From Stenotrophomonas maltophilia R551-3 (GTDB lineage: Bacteria; Pseudomonadota; Gammaproteobacteria; Xanthomonadales; Xanthomonadaceae), in the NCBI RefSeq assembly GCF_000020665.1, contig NC_011071.1, positions 248,001 to 312,000 on the forward strand: a stretch of DNA of 64,000 nucleotides, given 5' to 3'. The translations under genes were made by a program, and so were the position numbers. Of this stretch, positions 26,267 to 35,291 are shown piece after piece (within the stretch, counting starts at the first letter, position 1; each line of letters opens with the position of its first letter). The notes under the pieces are model-generated. The model ran no database searches, was not told the origin of the DNA, and worked only from the letters and a program-made list of their open reading frames with translations.

Positions 26267-27721
26267 ATGCAAACGTCCTACCCCCTGCGCCAGCAATGGC
26301 TTGGCAACATCCGTGGCGACCTGCTGTCCGGCATCGTCGTCGCCCTGGCCCTGATTCCCGAGGCCATCGCGTTCTCGCTCATCGCCGGCGTCGACCCCAA
26401 GGTCGGCCTGTACGCCGCGTTCTCGATTGCCGTCATCACCGCCATCGCTGGCGGCCGCCCCGGCATGATCTCCGCAGCCACCGGTGCGATGGCGCTGGTG
26501 ATGGTCGACCTGGTCAAGGACCACGGCCTGCAGTACCTGTTCGCCGCCAGCATCCTGGCCGGCCTGCTGCAGGTGCTGGCCGGTGTGTTCAAGCTCGGCT
26601 CGTTGATGCGCTTCGTCTCGCGCTCGGTCATCACCGGTTTCGTCAACGCGCTGGCGATCCTGATCTTCCTGGCACAGATGCCCGAGCTGATCGGTCGCGG
26701 CCCTACGGTCTACGTGCTGTGCGCCGCCGCGCTGGCGATCATCTACCTGCTGCCGCGCATTACCCGCGCGGTGCCGTCGCCACTGGTGGCCATTGTGGTG
26801 CTGACCGCCGTGGTGATCGGCTTCGGCGTAGACGTACGCAGCGTCGGCGACATGGGCCAGCTGCCCGACAGCCTGCCGCATTTCCTGCTGCCCGATGTGC
26901 CGCTCACCTGGGAGACGCTGCGCATTCTGCTGCCGGTGTCGGCCACACTGGCCGTGGTCGGCCTGCTTGAATCGATGATGACCTTGCAGATCGTCGAGGA
27001 CATCACCGAAACGCCCAGCGAGCGCAACCGCGAATGCGTCGGCCAGGGCGTGGCGAATACGGTCACCGGCTTCCTCGGCGGCATGGCCGGCTGCGCGATG
27101 ATCGGCCAGTCGGTGATCAACGTGACCTCCGGTGGCCGCGGCCGCCTGTCCTGCCTGGTGGCCGGCGTGTTCCTGCTGATACTGGTGGTGTACGGCAGCG
27201 AACTGGTGCGGCAGATCCCGATGGCGGCGCTGGTGGCGGTGATGATCATGGTCAGCATTGGCACCTTCAGCTGGCGCTCGCTGCGCGACCTGCGCACGCA
27301 TCCGCGCAGTTCGTCAGCAGTGATGCTGCTGACCGTGGTGGTCACCGTAGCCACCCACGACCTGGCCAAGGGCGTGCTCAGCGGTGTGCTGCTATCGGCC
27401 CTGTTCTTCGCGCGAAAGGTTGGTCGCATGCTGGATGTGCAGCGCGACGATGCCGGTGATACGCAGGTCTACCGCGTGCGCGGGCAGGTGTTCTTTGCCT
27501 CGGCAGGGCAGCTGGGTGCGGCGTTCGATTACCAGCACGTGGCGCCGAAGGTGCTGATTGATCTGCGCGATGCGCACCTGTGGGACCTGACTGCCGTGGC
27601 CGCGCTGGAGCGGGCGCAGGAAAAGCTGGCCGCGCATGGTGCGGAGGTGACGGTGGTGGGGCTCAATGCGGCCAGCCAGACGTTGATCGAACAGGTGGGT
27701 GGTGCGCGCGGGCGGCATTGA
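26267..27721 (+). CDS. SulP-family anion transporter with STAS domain
   Basis: A 484-residue inner-membrane anion transporter or exchanger of the SulP/SLC26 family. The N-terminal signature [36 protein letters not shown] is followed by about ten more hydrophobic helices and a short C-terminal STAS domain ([20 protein letters not shown]) from about residue 400. The transported anion (sulfate, bicarbonate or another) is not defined by sequence. It is a single-gene unit. Confidence 0.92.
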   Translation: MQTSYPLRQQWLGNIRGDLLSGIVVALALIPEAIAFSLIAGVDPKVGLYAAFSIAVITAIAGGRPGMISAATGAMALVMVDLVKDHGLQYLFAASILAGLLQVLAGVFKLGSLMRFVSRSVITGFVNALAILIFLAQMPELIGRGPTVYVLCAAALAIIYLLPRITRAVPSPLVAIVVLTAVVIGFGVDVRSVGDMGQLPDSLPHFLLPDVPLTWETLRILLPVSATLAVVGLLESMMTLQIVEDITETPSERNRECVGQGVANTVTGFLGGMAGCAMIGQSVINVTSGGRGRLSCLVAGVFLLILVVYGSELVRQIPMAALVAVMIMVSIGTFSWRSLRDLRTHPRSSSAVMLLTVVVTVATHDLAKGVLSGVLLSALFFARKVGRMLDVQRDDAGDTQVYRVRGQVFFASAGQLGAAFDYQHVAPKVLIDLRDAHLWDLTAVAALERAQEKLAAHGAEVTVVGLNAASQTLIEQVGGARGRH

Positions 27722-27738
27722 TCGCGTACGGCATGCTG

Positions 27739-27761
27739 GTAGCGCCGGGCCATGCCCGGCG
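27739..27761 (+). repeat. SMAG REP element, single
   Basis: A GTAG-headed 23-bp element of the CGCCGGGC subtype, 18 bp after the SulP stop. Confidence 0.85.
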
Positions 27762-27867
27762 AGCGCGGCATGGTGGGACAAATTGCAACTCTTCTCATTG
27801 CTAAAGCCTCGAGAGCCAAGCAGGTTGAAGGCGCGCGATTCTGCGTTCTTCAGGGGAAGATGCATCG

Positions 27868-28305
27868 ATGAAGTCGAAGCCCTCGCTGTCATTCAAGTGC
27901 CTGCTGGCCTTTGCGTTGGCGCTCGGTTCGACGACGTGGCCTGGATTGGCAGCGTTGGATCGCCTCTCTGCCGCTGTGGAACGAACCATGCTGTATCGCG
28001 TGGGGAGTGCTGAGGCGATCGCAGTTGCCCAATGGCTGGATTCACGCGAAAACGCCCATCGAAGAACTCTGGCGCTAGGGATACTGACCGTTCGACATCG
28101 TTGCGATCGGCGGAAGGATCCATATCTGTCGGCGAACGCCCACCCCCTCGTGCTTCCCCACAGTGGTGCGCCCGGCGAGAAGATCGCCATCACCAACGAT
28201 CTTCCCGGACGCGGGAGCGAGACATGGACGTTCGCATGGGCCGGAGATGGTCAGGACGCACACTGGCAGCAGACCGACTATGGATGGCACCTGCGGAGCA
28301 CCTAG
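27868..28305 (+). CDS. small secreted hypothetical protein
   Basis: A 145-residue protein I do not recognise. The first 29 residues (KCLLAFALALG core) look like a signal peptide; the rest is polar with no Cys pair or repeated motif. AGGGGAAG lies about 10 bases before the ATG. Codon use is visibly less GC-rich than in the neighbours, which could mean recent acquisition or a poorly conserved gene. A frameshifted or decaying gene is possible. Confidence 0.5.
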   Translation: MKSKPSLSFKCLLAFALALGSTTWPGLAALDRLSAAVERTMLYRVGSAEAIAVAQWLDSRENAHRRTLALGILTVRHRCDRRKDPYLSANAHPLVLPHSGAPGEKIAITNDLPGRGSETWTFAWAGDGQDAHWQQTDYGWHLRST

Positions 28306-28509
28306 GCAGTGCTCTGGGCAGAACAGACGCCAGCCCTCAAAAATACTGCGAGCCGCTGTCGCCGCCGCCCAGCCCGCCCTGGCCGCCCTGGCCGCCAGCC
28401 GGAGCCGGGCCCAACCGGCGCTCGCCGCGCGGCTGACCGGGCGCATTCAGCCGCCCGGTGTAAACTATTGATCTCACTGGCAATGCCAGTCTCCACGATC
28501 AACACCCCG

Positions 28510-29514
28510 ATGACGTCCGCCACCGCCCGTTACGCCGATTCCCTGCGCCTGTCCGTTGCCCCGATGATGGACTGGACGGACCGCCACTGCCGCGTGTTCC
28601 ATCGCGTGCTGGCGCCGGGTGCGCGCCTGTACACGGAGATGGTGCACGCCAACGCGGTCATCCACGGCGACCGCGAGCGCCTGCTCGGCTTCGACCGCAG
28701 CGAGCAGCCGCTGGCGCTGCAGTTGGGTGGCAGTGATCCGGCCCTGCTGGCGCAGGCCGCACGTATCGCTGCCGAGTGGGGCTATGACGAGGTCAACCTC
28801 AACTGCGGCTGCCCGTCTGATCGTGTGCAGGCCGGCCGCTTCGGCGCCTGCCTGATGCGCGAGCCGGCGCTGGTGGCCGAGTGCGTGGCGGCCATGGTCA
28901 ATGCGGTTGATATCCCGGTGACGGTGAAGTGCCGGCTGGGCGTGGACGAGGACAACGACTACGACGTGTTCGCCGCCTTCGTCGACCGCCAGGTCGCCGC
29001 CGGTGCGGCGATGGTGGTGGTGCACGCGCGCAACGCGTGGCTGAAGGGCCTGTCGCCGAAGGAGAACCGCGAGGTTCCCCCGCTCAAATACGACTGGGCC
29101 TACCGCTTGAAGCAGGAGCGCCCGGCACTGCCGGTGGTGCTCAATGGCGGCCTGGCCAGCCTCGAGGCGGTGCAGGCGCAGGCCGTGCACGTCGATGGCG
29201 TGATGCTGGGCCGCGCGGCCTACCACGATCCCTATCTGCTGCATCAGCTGGAGGCGTTGCATACCGGCGCCCCGCTGCAGGCCCGTGGCGACCTGCTGCG
29301 CGCGCTGCGGCCCTATGTGGAAGCGCGGCTGGGCGAAGGCCTGGCGCTGAAGCACATCACCCGCCACGTGCTTGGCCTGTTCCACGGCCAGGCCGGCGGC
29401 CGCGCATTCCGCCAGGTGCTGAGCGAGGGCGCACACCGCCCGGGCGCCGATTGGCGCCTGATCGAGCAGGCGCTGGCGGTCACCGAACGTGCATCTGATC
29501 GCGCCGTAGCGTGA
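28510..29514 (+). CDS. dusA: tRNA-dihydrouridine synthase A
   Basis: A 334-residue FMN enzyme that reduces U20 and U20a in tRNAs. APMMDWTDRHCR opens the TIM barrel; NLNCGCPSDRVQAGRFGACLM holds the catalytic Cys; HARNAWLKGLSPKENREVPPL is specific to DusA as against DusB or DusC. The start at 28510 is preferred by homology of the domain boundary; an in-frame ATG nine codons earlier (28483) is possible. The 204 bp upstream contain no clear repeat but an oddly Gly-coding antisense stretch described in the findings. Confidence 0.93.
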   Translation: MTSATARYADSLRLSVAPMMDWTDRHCRVFHRVLAPGARLYTEMVHANAVIHGDRERLLGFDRSEQPLALQLGGSDPALLAQAARIAAEWGYDEVNLNCGCPSDRVQAGRFGACLMREPALVAECVAAMVNAVDIPVTVKCRLGVDEDNDYDVFAAFVDRQVAAGAAMVVVHARNAWLKGLSPKENREVPPLKYDWAYRLKQERPALPVVLNGGLASLEAVQAQAVHVDGVMLGRAAYHDPYLLHQLEALHTGAPLQARGDLLRALRPYVEARLGEGLALKHITRHVLGLFHGQAGGRAFRQVLSEGAHRPGADWRLIEQALAVTERASDRAVA

Positions 29515-29562
29515 CCGCAGTCACATTCCTGACTTGACAAGGGGCGGCGATTCGTCCCGAAT

Positions 29563-29578
29563 GTTCACTTAGCTGAAC
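29563..29578. promoter_or_regulatory. GTTCA/TGAAC inverted repeat upstream of the phoPQ cluster
   Basis: GTTCA-6-TGAAC, flanked by an A/T-rich stretch that holds two TGTAAA repeats (about 29622 and 29649). It lies 150 bp before the gene that precedes phoP. The region is clearly non-coding and A/T-rich, so it is a plausible operator; no specific regulator can be named. Confidence 0.35.
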
Positions 29579-29690
29579 GACTTGGAGTTGAAGCCGGAAA
29601 AGTTCAGACCGGATTCACCGCTGTAAACCAAGAATTTGCAAAAGATTTGTAAAACGCTGGGTTTCGAACCCGGCGCCGGATTTACGACTT

Positions 29691-29719
29691 TTGAACGAAT
29701 CGCCGTGCTCGGCTAGGAT
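29691..29719 (+). promoter_or_regulatory. promoter giving a leaderless message
   Basis: TTGAAC (29691-29696), a 17-bp spacer and TAGGAT (29714-29719). The expected transcription start, seven bases after the -10, is 29726 or 29727, which coincides with the ATG of the following gene. No ribosome site precedes that ATG, consistent with a leaderless transcript. Confidence 0.55.
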
Positions 29720-29726
29720 CGCACTG

Positions 29727-30101
29727 ATGTCTTCCGCTCCCTTCCATCGCCGCATTGCCCTGGCCACCTGCGTGGTGCTGGCGGCTGCGCCGCTGTCTTC
29801 GGCGCTGGCGCAACAGCCGCCGCGCGGCGACCAGGGGCGGGCGGAGATGATGGAGCGGGGTGAGCGCGGTGGCCGTGGCGACGAGCGTTCGCTGTCCGAT
29901 GCCGTGCGCCGCGTGCAGCGCACCACCGGCGGCCACATCCTCGGCGCCGAGCGCGTGCCGTTCGATGGTCGTGATATCAACCGGGTGAAGTACATGGACG
30001 ATCGGGGCCGGGTCCGCTACATGGACGACCCTGCGCCGTCGCGTTCACAGCCGCGCACGCCGCGGTCGGATATGTCATCACTACGCGGCGATAACCCCTG
30101 A
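29727..30101 (+). CDS. small secreted protein preceding phoPQ
   Basis: A 124-residue protein with a signal peptide (IALATCVVLAAAPLSSALAQ) and a short, charged, arginine-rich mature part. SLSDAVRRVQRTTGGHILGAERVPFDGRDINRVKYMDDRGRVRYMDD resembles a single PepSY-like unit, as found beside phoPQ-type systems in related genomes. A role as a periplasmic modulator of the sensor is inference. phoP begins 73 bp downstream, so the three genes may form one unit. Confidence 0.75.
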   Translation: MSSAPFHRRIALATCVVLAAAPLSSALAQQPPRGDQGRAEMMERGERGGRGDERSLSDAVRRVQRTTGGHILGAERVPFDGRDINRVKYMDDRGRVRYMDDPAPSRSQPRTPRSDMSSLRGDNP

Positions 30102-30174
30102 ACAGGGATAGTCGTCGCTATCAACCCGTACCCCACAGGCCTCCGGGCCACACCCAGGACACTAGGGAGAGTTC

Positions 30175-30858
30175 ATGCGTATCCTTCTGGTCGAAGACGA
30201 AGCCCCGCTGCGTGAGACCCTGGCAGCCCGGCTCAAGCGCGAAGGCTTTGCCGTCGATGCTGCGCAGGACGGCGAGGAAGGCCTCTACATGGGGCGCGAA
30301 GTCCCGTTCGATGTCGGCATCATCGACCTCGGCCTGCCCAAGATGTCGGGCATGGAGCTGATCAAGGCCCTGCGGGACGAAGGCAAGAAGTTCCCGGTGC
30401 TGATCCTGACCGCGCGTTCGAGCTGGCAGGACAAGGTCGAGGGCCTGAAGCAGGGTGCCGACGATTACCTGGTCAAGCCGTTCCACGTCGAAGAGCTGCT
30501 GGCCCGCGTCAATGCGCTGCTGCGCCGCGCCGCTGGCTGGAGCAAGCCGACGCTGGAATGCGGCCCGGTTGCGCTGGATCTCGCCGCCCAGACCGTCAGT
30601 GTGGCCGGCAGCAATGTCGACCTCACCAGCTACGAGTACAAGGTGCTGGAGTACCTGATGATGCATGCCGGTGAACTGGTCTCCAAGGCCGACCTCACCG
30701 AGCACATCTACCAGCAGGACTTCGACCGCGACTCGAACGTGCTGGAGGTCTTCATCGGCCGCCTGCGCAAGAAGCTGGACCCGGATGGCGAGCTGAAGCC
30801 GATCGAGACCGTGCGCGGACGCGGCTACCGTTTCGCGATTCCGCGCAACGAGGGCTGA
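30175..30858 (+). CDS. phoP: response regulator PhoP
   Basis: A 227-residue OmpR/PhoB-family regulator. Phosphoacceptor D51 lies in GIIDLGLPKMSG, and K101 in DYLVKPFH. The C-terminal winged helix (EYKVLEYLMMHAGELVSKADLTEHIYQQDFDRDSNVLEVFIGRLRKKL region) matches the PhoP subgroup. AGGGAGAG precedes the ATG. It is paired with the sensor 22 bp downstream. PhoPQ in S. maltophilia and Xanthomonas responds to Mg and antimicrobial peptides and affects envelope properties and virulence. Confidence 0.93.
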   Translation: MRILLVEDEAPLRETLAARLKREGFAVDAAQDGEEGLYMGREVPFDVGIIDLGLPKMSGMELIKALRDEGKKFPVLILTARSSWQDKVEGLKQGADDYLVKPFHVEELLARVNALLRRAAGWSKPTLECGPVALDLAAQTVSVAGSNVDLTSYEYKVLEYLMMHAGELVSKADLTEHIYQQDFDRDSNVLEVFIGRLRKKLDPDGELKPIETVRGRGYRFAIPRNEG

Positions 30859-30880
30859 GCCGGCTCACCCTGGCGATACC

Positions 30881-32308
30881 ATGATGTCCGGCCGTCTGTG
30901 GTTCTTCCGACGCTGGCGGCCGCGCTCACTGCAGGCGCGCCAGATGCTCGCCGCGTCCGTGGGCCTGGTCGCGTTCCTGGCACTGGCCGGTTACGCGCTC
31001 GATGCCGCCTTCGCCGATACGGCGAAGGCGAACCTGCGTGAGCGCCTGAAGAACTACGCCACCGCCTACGCGGCCGGCATCGACTTCACCCGCGACCGCT
31101 CGTTGTACATCCGCGAGCAGCCGCCGGATTCACGTTTCGACGTACCCGGCAGTGGCCTGTACCTGCAGGTGGTGATGCCGCACGGCAAGGGCAATTCGAT
31201 GTCCGCCGAAGGCCCGATGCTGCCCACCGTCGGCGGCGGCCTGCTGGCGCCGCGCCAGGAAGTGTTCGAAGGCCCGTTGCCGATGATCCAGATCGACGGC
31301 AGCCAGGGCTCGGTGTACCGCTATGGCCTGGGCCTGGTGTGGGACGCCGACGCCGATCCCGCCACCGAGTTCCCGTACACCATCTACGTGATGGAAGACT
31401 CACGCGCGCTGGGTGCGCAGCTGCGTGTGTTCCGTGGCCGGGTGTGGTTCTACCTGGGCGGCATCGGCCTGATCCTGCTGTTGCTGCAGACCGTCATCCT
31501 GCAGTGGAGCCTGCGCCCGCTGCGCCGCGTGATCACCGAGCTGACCAAGGTGCAGCGTGGCGAGACCGCGCGCATGAGCGAGCGCCACCCGCGCGAGCTG
31601 GAACCGCTGACCGACAGCATCAACGCCTTCATTGAAAGCGAGCGCGAGAATCTCGAGCGCCAACGCAACACCCTGGCCGACCTCGCGCACAGCCTGAAGA
31701 CACCGATCGCGGTGCTGCGCACGCAGATGGACAGCGGCGCGGGCGACGGCGCGCTGCGCGAGGAACTGGACGTGCAGCTGCAGCGCATGAACAACCTTGT
31801 CTCCTACCAGCTGGCACGTGCGGCGTCGTCGGGTCACAAGCTGTTCTCCGCGCCGCTGCCGATTGAATCCAACGCCGAGGAAATCGTGCGTGGCCTGGAG
31901 AAGGTCTACGCCTCGAAGGGCGTGCTGTGCGAATTCGATATCGACCCGGCCGCGCGCTTCCACGGCGAACCGGGTGACCTGCAGGAACTGCTGGGCAACC
32001 TGCTGGAGAATGCCTTCAAGTGGGCCAACCGCCGCGTGCTGCTGACCGCGCAGCCGCTGCCGGCACCGAACGCACGCCGTGCCGGCCTGCTGCTGGCGGT
32101 GGACGACGATGGCCCGGGCATCGCCCCGGACGACATCGGCAAGGTGCTGCAGCGTGGCGTACGTGGCGACGAGCGCGTGCAGGGCCACGGCATCGGCCTG
32201 TCGATCGTGCAGGACCTGATCAAGGACTACCGCGGCGAGCTGACCGTGGGCCGTTCCAGTGAACTCGGCGGCGCCCGCTTCGAAGTGCAGCTGCCGCCGG
32301 GGCCGTAA
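30881..32308 (+). CDS. phoQ: sensor histidine kinase PhoQ
   Basis: A 475-residue inner-membrane sensor kinase. The N-terminal TM helix (MLAASVGLVAFLALAGYALDAAF) and a second near residue 190 (YLGGIGLILLLLQTVIL) frame a periplasmic sensor of about 150 residues. The phospho-acceptor is H270 in DLAHSLKTPIAVL, the PhoQ-type H box; N and G boxes follow (LLENAFKWANRR; DDGPGIAPDD). A second ATG directly follows the first. It is cotranscribed with phoP. A pair of REP elements follows. Confidence 0.92.
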   Translation: MMSGRLWFFRRWRPRSLQARQMLAASVGLVAFLALAGYALDAAFADTAKANLRERLKNYATAYAAGIDFTRDRSLYIREQPPDSRFDVPGSGLYLQVVMPHGKGNSMSAEGPMLPTVGGGLLAPRQEVFEGPLPMIQIDGSQGSVYRYGLGLVWDADADPATEFPYTIYVMEDSRALGAQLRVFRGRVWFYLGGIGLILLLLQTVILQWSLRPLRRVITELTKVQRGETARMSERHPRELEPLTDSINAFIESERENLERQRNTLADLAHSLKTPIAVLRTQMDSGAGDGALREELDVQLQRMNNLVSYQLARAASSGHKLFSAPLPIESNAEEIVRGLEKVYASKGVLCEFDIDPAARFHGEPGDLQELLGNLLENAFKWANRRVLLTAQPLPAPNARRAGLLLAVDDDGPGIAPDDIGKVLQRGVRGDERVQGHGIGLSIVQDLIKDYRGELTVGRSSELGGARFEVQLPPGP

Positions 32309-32326
32309 GCCTCTTGCAACCTGATC

Positions 32327-32391
32327 CGCCGGGCATGGCCCGGCGCTACCGGTCGACGTGCACCCAAGGTAGCGCCGGGCCATGCCCGGCG
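32327..32391. repeat. divergent pair of SMAG REP elements
   Basis: An inverted element (32327-32349, ending CTAC) and a forward element (32369-32391, starting GTAG) lie with their GTAG heads facing each other, 19 bp apart, between the convergent phoQ and mtfA genes. Confidence 0.85.
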
Positions 32392-32401
32392 AACGAATGA
32401 A

Positions 32402-33190
32402 TCAATCCACCATCTTCGGCGGCTCGCCATAGAACCGCCGCAGCTGCGCGGCCACCTCCGGCAACGCCTGCTGCAGCAGATCCGGGGCCGAGAAGTGGTA
32501 CTCGCTGGCCACCGCGAAGAACTCTTCCGGCGCCTCGGCCGCATACGGATCAATCAACGTTTCCTCGCCGGCATCCACCTGCACGCAGAAGGCGTCGTAC
32601 GCGCGCTGGAAGGTGGCTGCCCACTCGCGCTGCCATTCGCGCGGTAGTGGCGGCGTGCCGTCCATCGCACCATCCAGCGCATCCAGCTTGTGCACCATCT
32701 CGTGCACCGCCACGCAGTAGCCCTCGTGCGGCGCCGCCAGGTCGGCCTGCACATCGGCCCAGGACAGGATCAACGGACCGCTGTCCCACGACTCGCCAAT
32801 CAGTTCGTCATCCCACTCATGCAGTACGCCCGCCGCATCCATGTGGCTGCGGTGTACGCGGAATGCATCGGGGTAGACGATCAGCTGCGACCAGCCTTCC
32901 AGGCCCACTTCGCCGAATTCCAGCAACGGCAGGCAGCACAGCGCCGCCAGCAGCACGCCATCGCCGGCCTGCAGCTGCAGCTCGCCGATCGGCGTGATGG
33001 TCTTCTCATGCAGGAAGCGCGTGGCCAGCACGCGCAGGCGTGCGCGGCGTTCGTCGTCCAGTCCGTGCAGCCAGGCCGCGCGGCGGCAGGCGTCATCCCA
33101 AAGTGCATTGTCGATCGGCCGCGGCGCAGGCCGCAGCCACTGCAGCAACGACTTGATCAGCGGAACATTCCCGGCAGGTAGCTGTGCCAC
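32402..33190 (-). CDS. mtfA: M90 zinc peptidase MtfA
   Basis: A 262-residue cytosolic metallopeptidase of the MtfA family; in E. coli it binds the glucose repressor Mlc and so affects ptsG. The zinc motif HEMVH is at residues 163-167, with the third ligand region in APEEFFAVASEYHF downstream. Length is normal. The assigned ATG overlaps the end of the small secreted protein by 34 bp; a slightly later start near LIKSLLQWLR would match many homologues but has no ATG or GTG. Confidence 0.9.
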   Translation of the reverse strand: MAQLPAGNVPLIKSLLQWLRPAPRPIDNALWDDACRRAAWLHGLDDERRARLRVLATRFLHEKTITPIGELQLQAGDGVLLAALCCLPLLEFGEVGLEGWSQLIVYPDAFRVHRSHMDAAGVLHEWDDELIGESWDSGPLILSWADVQADLAAPHEGYCVAVHEMVHKLDALDGAMDGTPPLPREWQREWAATFQRAYDAFCVQVDAGEETLIDPYAAEAPEEFFAVASEYHFSAPDLLQQALPEVAAQLRRFYGEPPKMVD

Positions 33191-33441
33191 TTCGGTGCGC
33201 GGATGCGCTGCAGCACGTCGTCGTCGCTGCCACCGCCACCGGTGCTGGTGGCGCTGCTGGCGGCCGGGCGTACCGGTGCCGGCTTGGTGGTGGCTGCCGA
33301 GGTGGTTGCGGTCGGTGCGCGCTGCGAGGCGGCATCACCGTTGGAAGACACGCAGGCGCCGCGGCTGTCGTCCAGCGCTGCTGTCGCAGACGCCGCGAAG
33401 GGCATCATCAGCAGGATCAGGCAATGGGCATAACGGCGCAT
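33157..33441 (-). CDS. small secreted protein, low complexity
   Basis: A 94-residue protein with a signal peptide (YAHCLILLMMPFAASATA) and a mature part of Thr/Ala/Pro-rich low complexity, followed by a conserved-looking tail SDDDVLQRIRAPKWHSYLPGMFR. I do not recognise the family. It overlaps the start of mtfA and is on the same strand, so they are likely coupled. An ATG three codons earlier (33450) is an alternative start. Confidence 0.6.
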   Translation of the reverse strand: MRRYAHCLILLMMPFAASATAALDDSRGACVSSNGDAASQRAPTATTSAATTKPAPVRPAASSATSTGGGGSDDDVLQRIRAPKWHSYLPGMFR

Positions 33442-33585
33442 TGACGACATCCACGTTAAGGGAGGGTGAGTTCCCGATTCTAGCCCGAACCCGGCGCCCA
33501 GTTGGAAGCCCCTGCGGAACCCAGCGTGGCGGGCGTCGCTGGCGGCTTTCCCGCATAATTCCTTCCTGACTTCGTGGAAGCTGCC

Positions 33586-34554
33586 GTGGACGATCGCCAA
33601 TTGCTGGCCAAACTCGCTGCCGGTCGCCTGTCCGGCGACGCCCTGGCCCGTGAGCTGGGCCAGACCCGGGCGGCTATTTGGAAGCGTATTCAAGGGCTTA
33701 GGGCCGCCGGTGTGGATGTCGAGGGCCGCGCTGGCGAAGGCTATGGCCTGACCCGCCCGGTCGACCTGCTGGACCCGGATGCGATCCGTGCCGGTCTGCC
33801 GGCCGGGGTTCTGCCGCTGCTGCACGACCTGCAGGTAGCCTGGACGGTGGACTCGACCAACGCCGAATTGCTGCGTTGCAGCGCGCCCCAGCGCGGGGTC
33901 AGCGTCCTGCTGGCCGAACGCCAGACCGGTGGCCGTGGCCGTCGTGGGCGTGCCTGGGCCTCGCCGCTGGCCGCGCATATCTACCTGTCGGTGCTGCGCC
34001 TGTACTCCGGTGGCCTCGGCCGCCTCGCCGGGCTGAGCCTGGTGGCGGGCATCGCCGTGGCCGAAGCGCTGCACGATCTGGGCTACACCCAGGCCCAGCT
34101 GAAGTGGCCAAATGACCTGATCGTCGATGGCCGTCGCAAGCTGGTTGGCCTGCTGGCCGAGGGCGGTGGCGAATACGCCGGCCCGGCACGCGCGGTGATC
34201 GGCATCGGCATCAACACACACATGCCGCCGTCGTTCGCCGAACAGATCACCCAGCCGTGGGTGGACCTGGACACGCTGGCCGGCAAGCCGGTGGACCGCA
34301 ACGTGGTCGTTGCTGCCGTGCTGACGCGCCTGCTGCCGGCGCTGGAAGAATTCGATCGCGAAGGCCTCGCTCCGTTCCTGCCGCGCTACGCCGCATTCGA
34401 CATGCTGGCTGGCCGCGAAGTGCGCGTGGAACTGGACGGGCAGTGGCAGCACGGCACCGCACTTGGCTTGGCTGACGACGGCGCACTGCGCGTGCGCATC
34501 GATGGCCAGGAACGCCTGCTGCACGCCGGCGAAGTCAGCGTGAGGGCGGCATGA
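33586..34554 (+). CDS. birA: bifunctional biotin-[acetyl-CoA carboxylase] ligase / repressor
   Basis: A 322-residue BirA. The N-terminal winged helix (LSGDALARELGQTRAAIWKRIQGL) shows it is the DNA-binding type that can repress biotin genes; the ligase domain contains GGRGRRGRAWASP, LKWPNDL and RKLVGLLAE, and a C-terminal SH3-like domain follows. A GTG four codons upstream (33574) is an alternative start. It overlaps coaX by ATGA, a common pairing because both enzymes handle cofactors. Confidence 0.93.
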   Translation: MDDRQLLAKLAAGRLSGDALARELGQTRAAIWKRIQGLRAAGVDVEGRAGEGYGLTRPVDLLDPDAIRAGLPAGVLPLLHDLQVAWTVDSTNAELLRCSAPQRGVSVLLAERQTGGRGRRGRAWASPLAAHIYLSVLRLYSGGLGRLAGLSLVAGIAVAEALHDLGYTQAQLKWPNDLIVDGRRKLVGLLAEGGGEYAGPARAVIGIGINTHMPPSFAEQITQPWVDLDTLAGKPVDRNVVVAAVLTRLLPALEEFDREGLAPFLPRYAAFDMLAGREVRVELDGQWQHGTALGLADDGALRVRIDGQERLLHAGEVSVRAA

Positions 34555-35282
34555 GCGATTGGTTGTTCGACCTGGGCAACTCGCGCTTCAAGTTCGCGCC
34601 GTTGCAGGGTGACCGCGCCGGCGACGTGCAGGCCTGGGCGCACGGCGCCGAAGGCATGGCCGGACAGCCGCCGCACAGCCTGCCCAGCGGCACCACCGCG
34701 TTCGTGGCCAGCGTGGCCGCACCCTCGCTGACCAGCGCCATGCTGGACCAGCTGCAGCGCCGCTTCGAGCACGTGCATGTCGTGCGCACCAGCGCCGAAT
34801 GCGCGGGCGTGCGCATTGCCTATGCCAAGCCGGAAAAATTCGGCGTCGACCGCTTCCTGGCCCTGCTGGCTGCGGCCAAGGCGCAGCGCCCGGTGCTGGT
34901 GGTCGGCGTGGGCACCGCACTGACGATTGATCTGCTCGACGCCAATGGCCAGCATCACGGCGGGCGCATTTCCGCATCGCCCACCACCATGCGCGAAGCG
35001 CTGCACGCCCGTGCCGTGCAGCTGCCCGCTACCGGTGGTGACTACAGCGAGTTCGCCAACGACACTGCCGACGCGCTGGCCTCCGGCTGCGACGGCGCGG
35101 CCGTGGCGCTGATCGAACGCAGTGCACAGCAGGCGCACGCGCTGCTGGGCGTGGCACCGTCGCTGCTGGTGCACGGTGGTGGCGCACCGGCGCTGATGCC
35201 GTTGCTGCCCGGCGCCGATTACCACCCGTCGCTGGTGCTGGATGGCCTCGCCCGCTGGGCGGTGCACCAGCCCGCAGGCTAG
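34551..35282 (+). CDS. coaX: type III pantothenate kinase
   Basis: A 243-residue ASKHA-fold kinase that phosphorylates pantothenate in CoA synthesis. FDLGNSRFKFAPL is the P-loop-like phosphate-1 motif, GVDRFLALLAAA the family signature, and GVGTALTIDLLDANGQHHGGRI the phosphate-2 region. Type III enzymes are not inhibited by CoA. It starts within the birA stop and is followed 9 bp later by the SPOR gene. Confidence 0.95.
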   Translation: MSDWLFDLGNSRFKFAPLQGDRAGDVQAWAHGAEGMAGQPPHSLPSGTTAFVASVAAPSLTSAMLDQLQRRFEHVHVVRTSAECAGVRIAYAKPEKFGVDRFLALLAAAKAQRPVLVVGVGTALTIDLLDANGQHHGGRISASPTTMREALHARAVQLPATGGDYSEFANDTADALASGCDGAAVALIERSAQQAHALLGVAPSLLVHGGGAPALMPLLPGADYHPSLVLDGLARWAVHQPAG

Positions 35283-35291
35283 TATCCGCGC

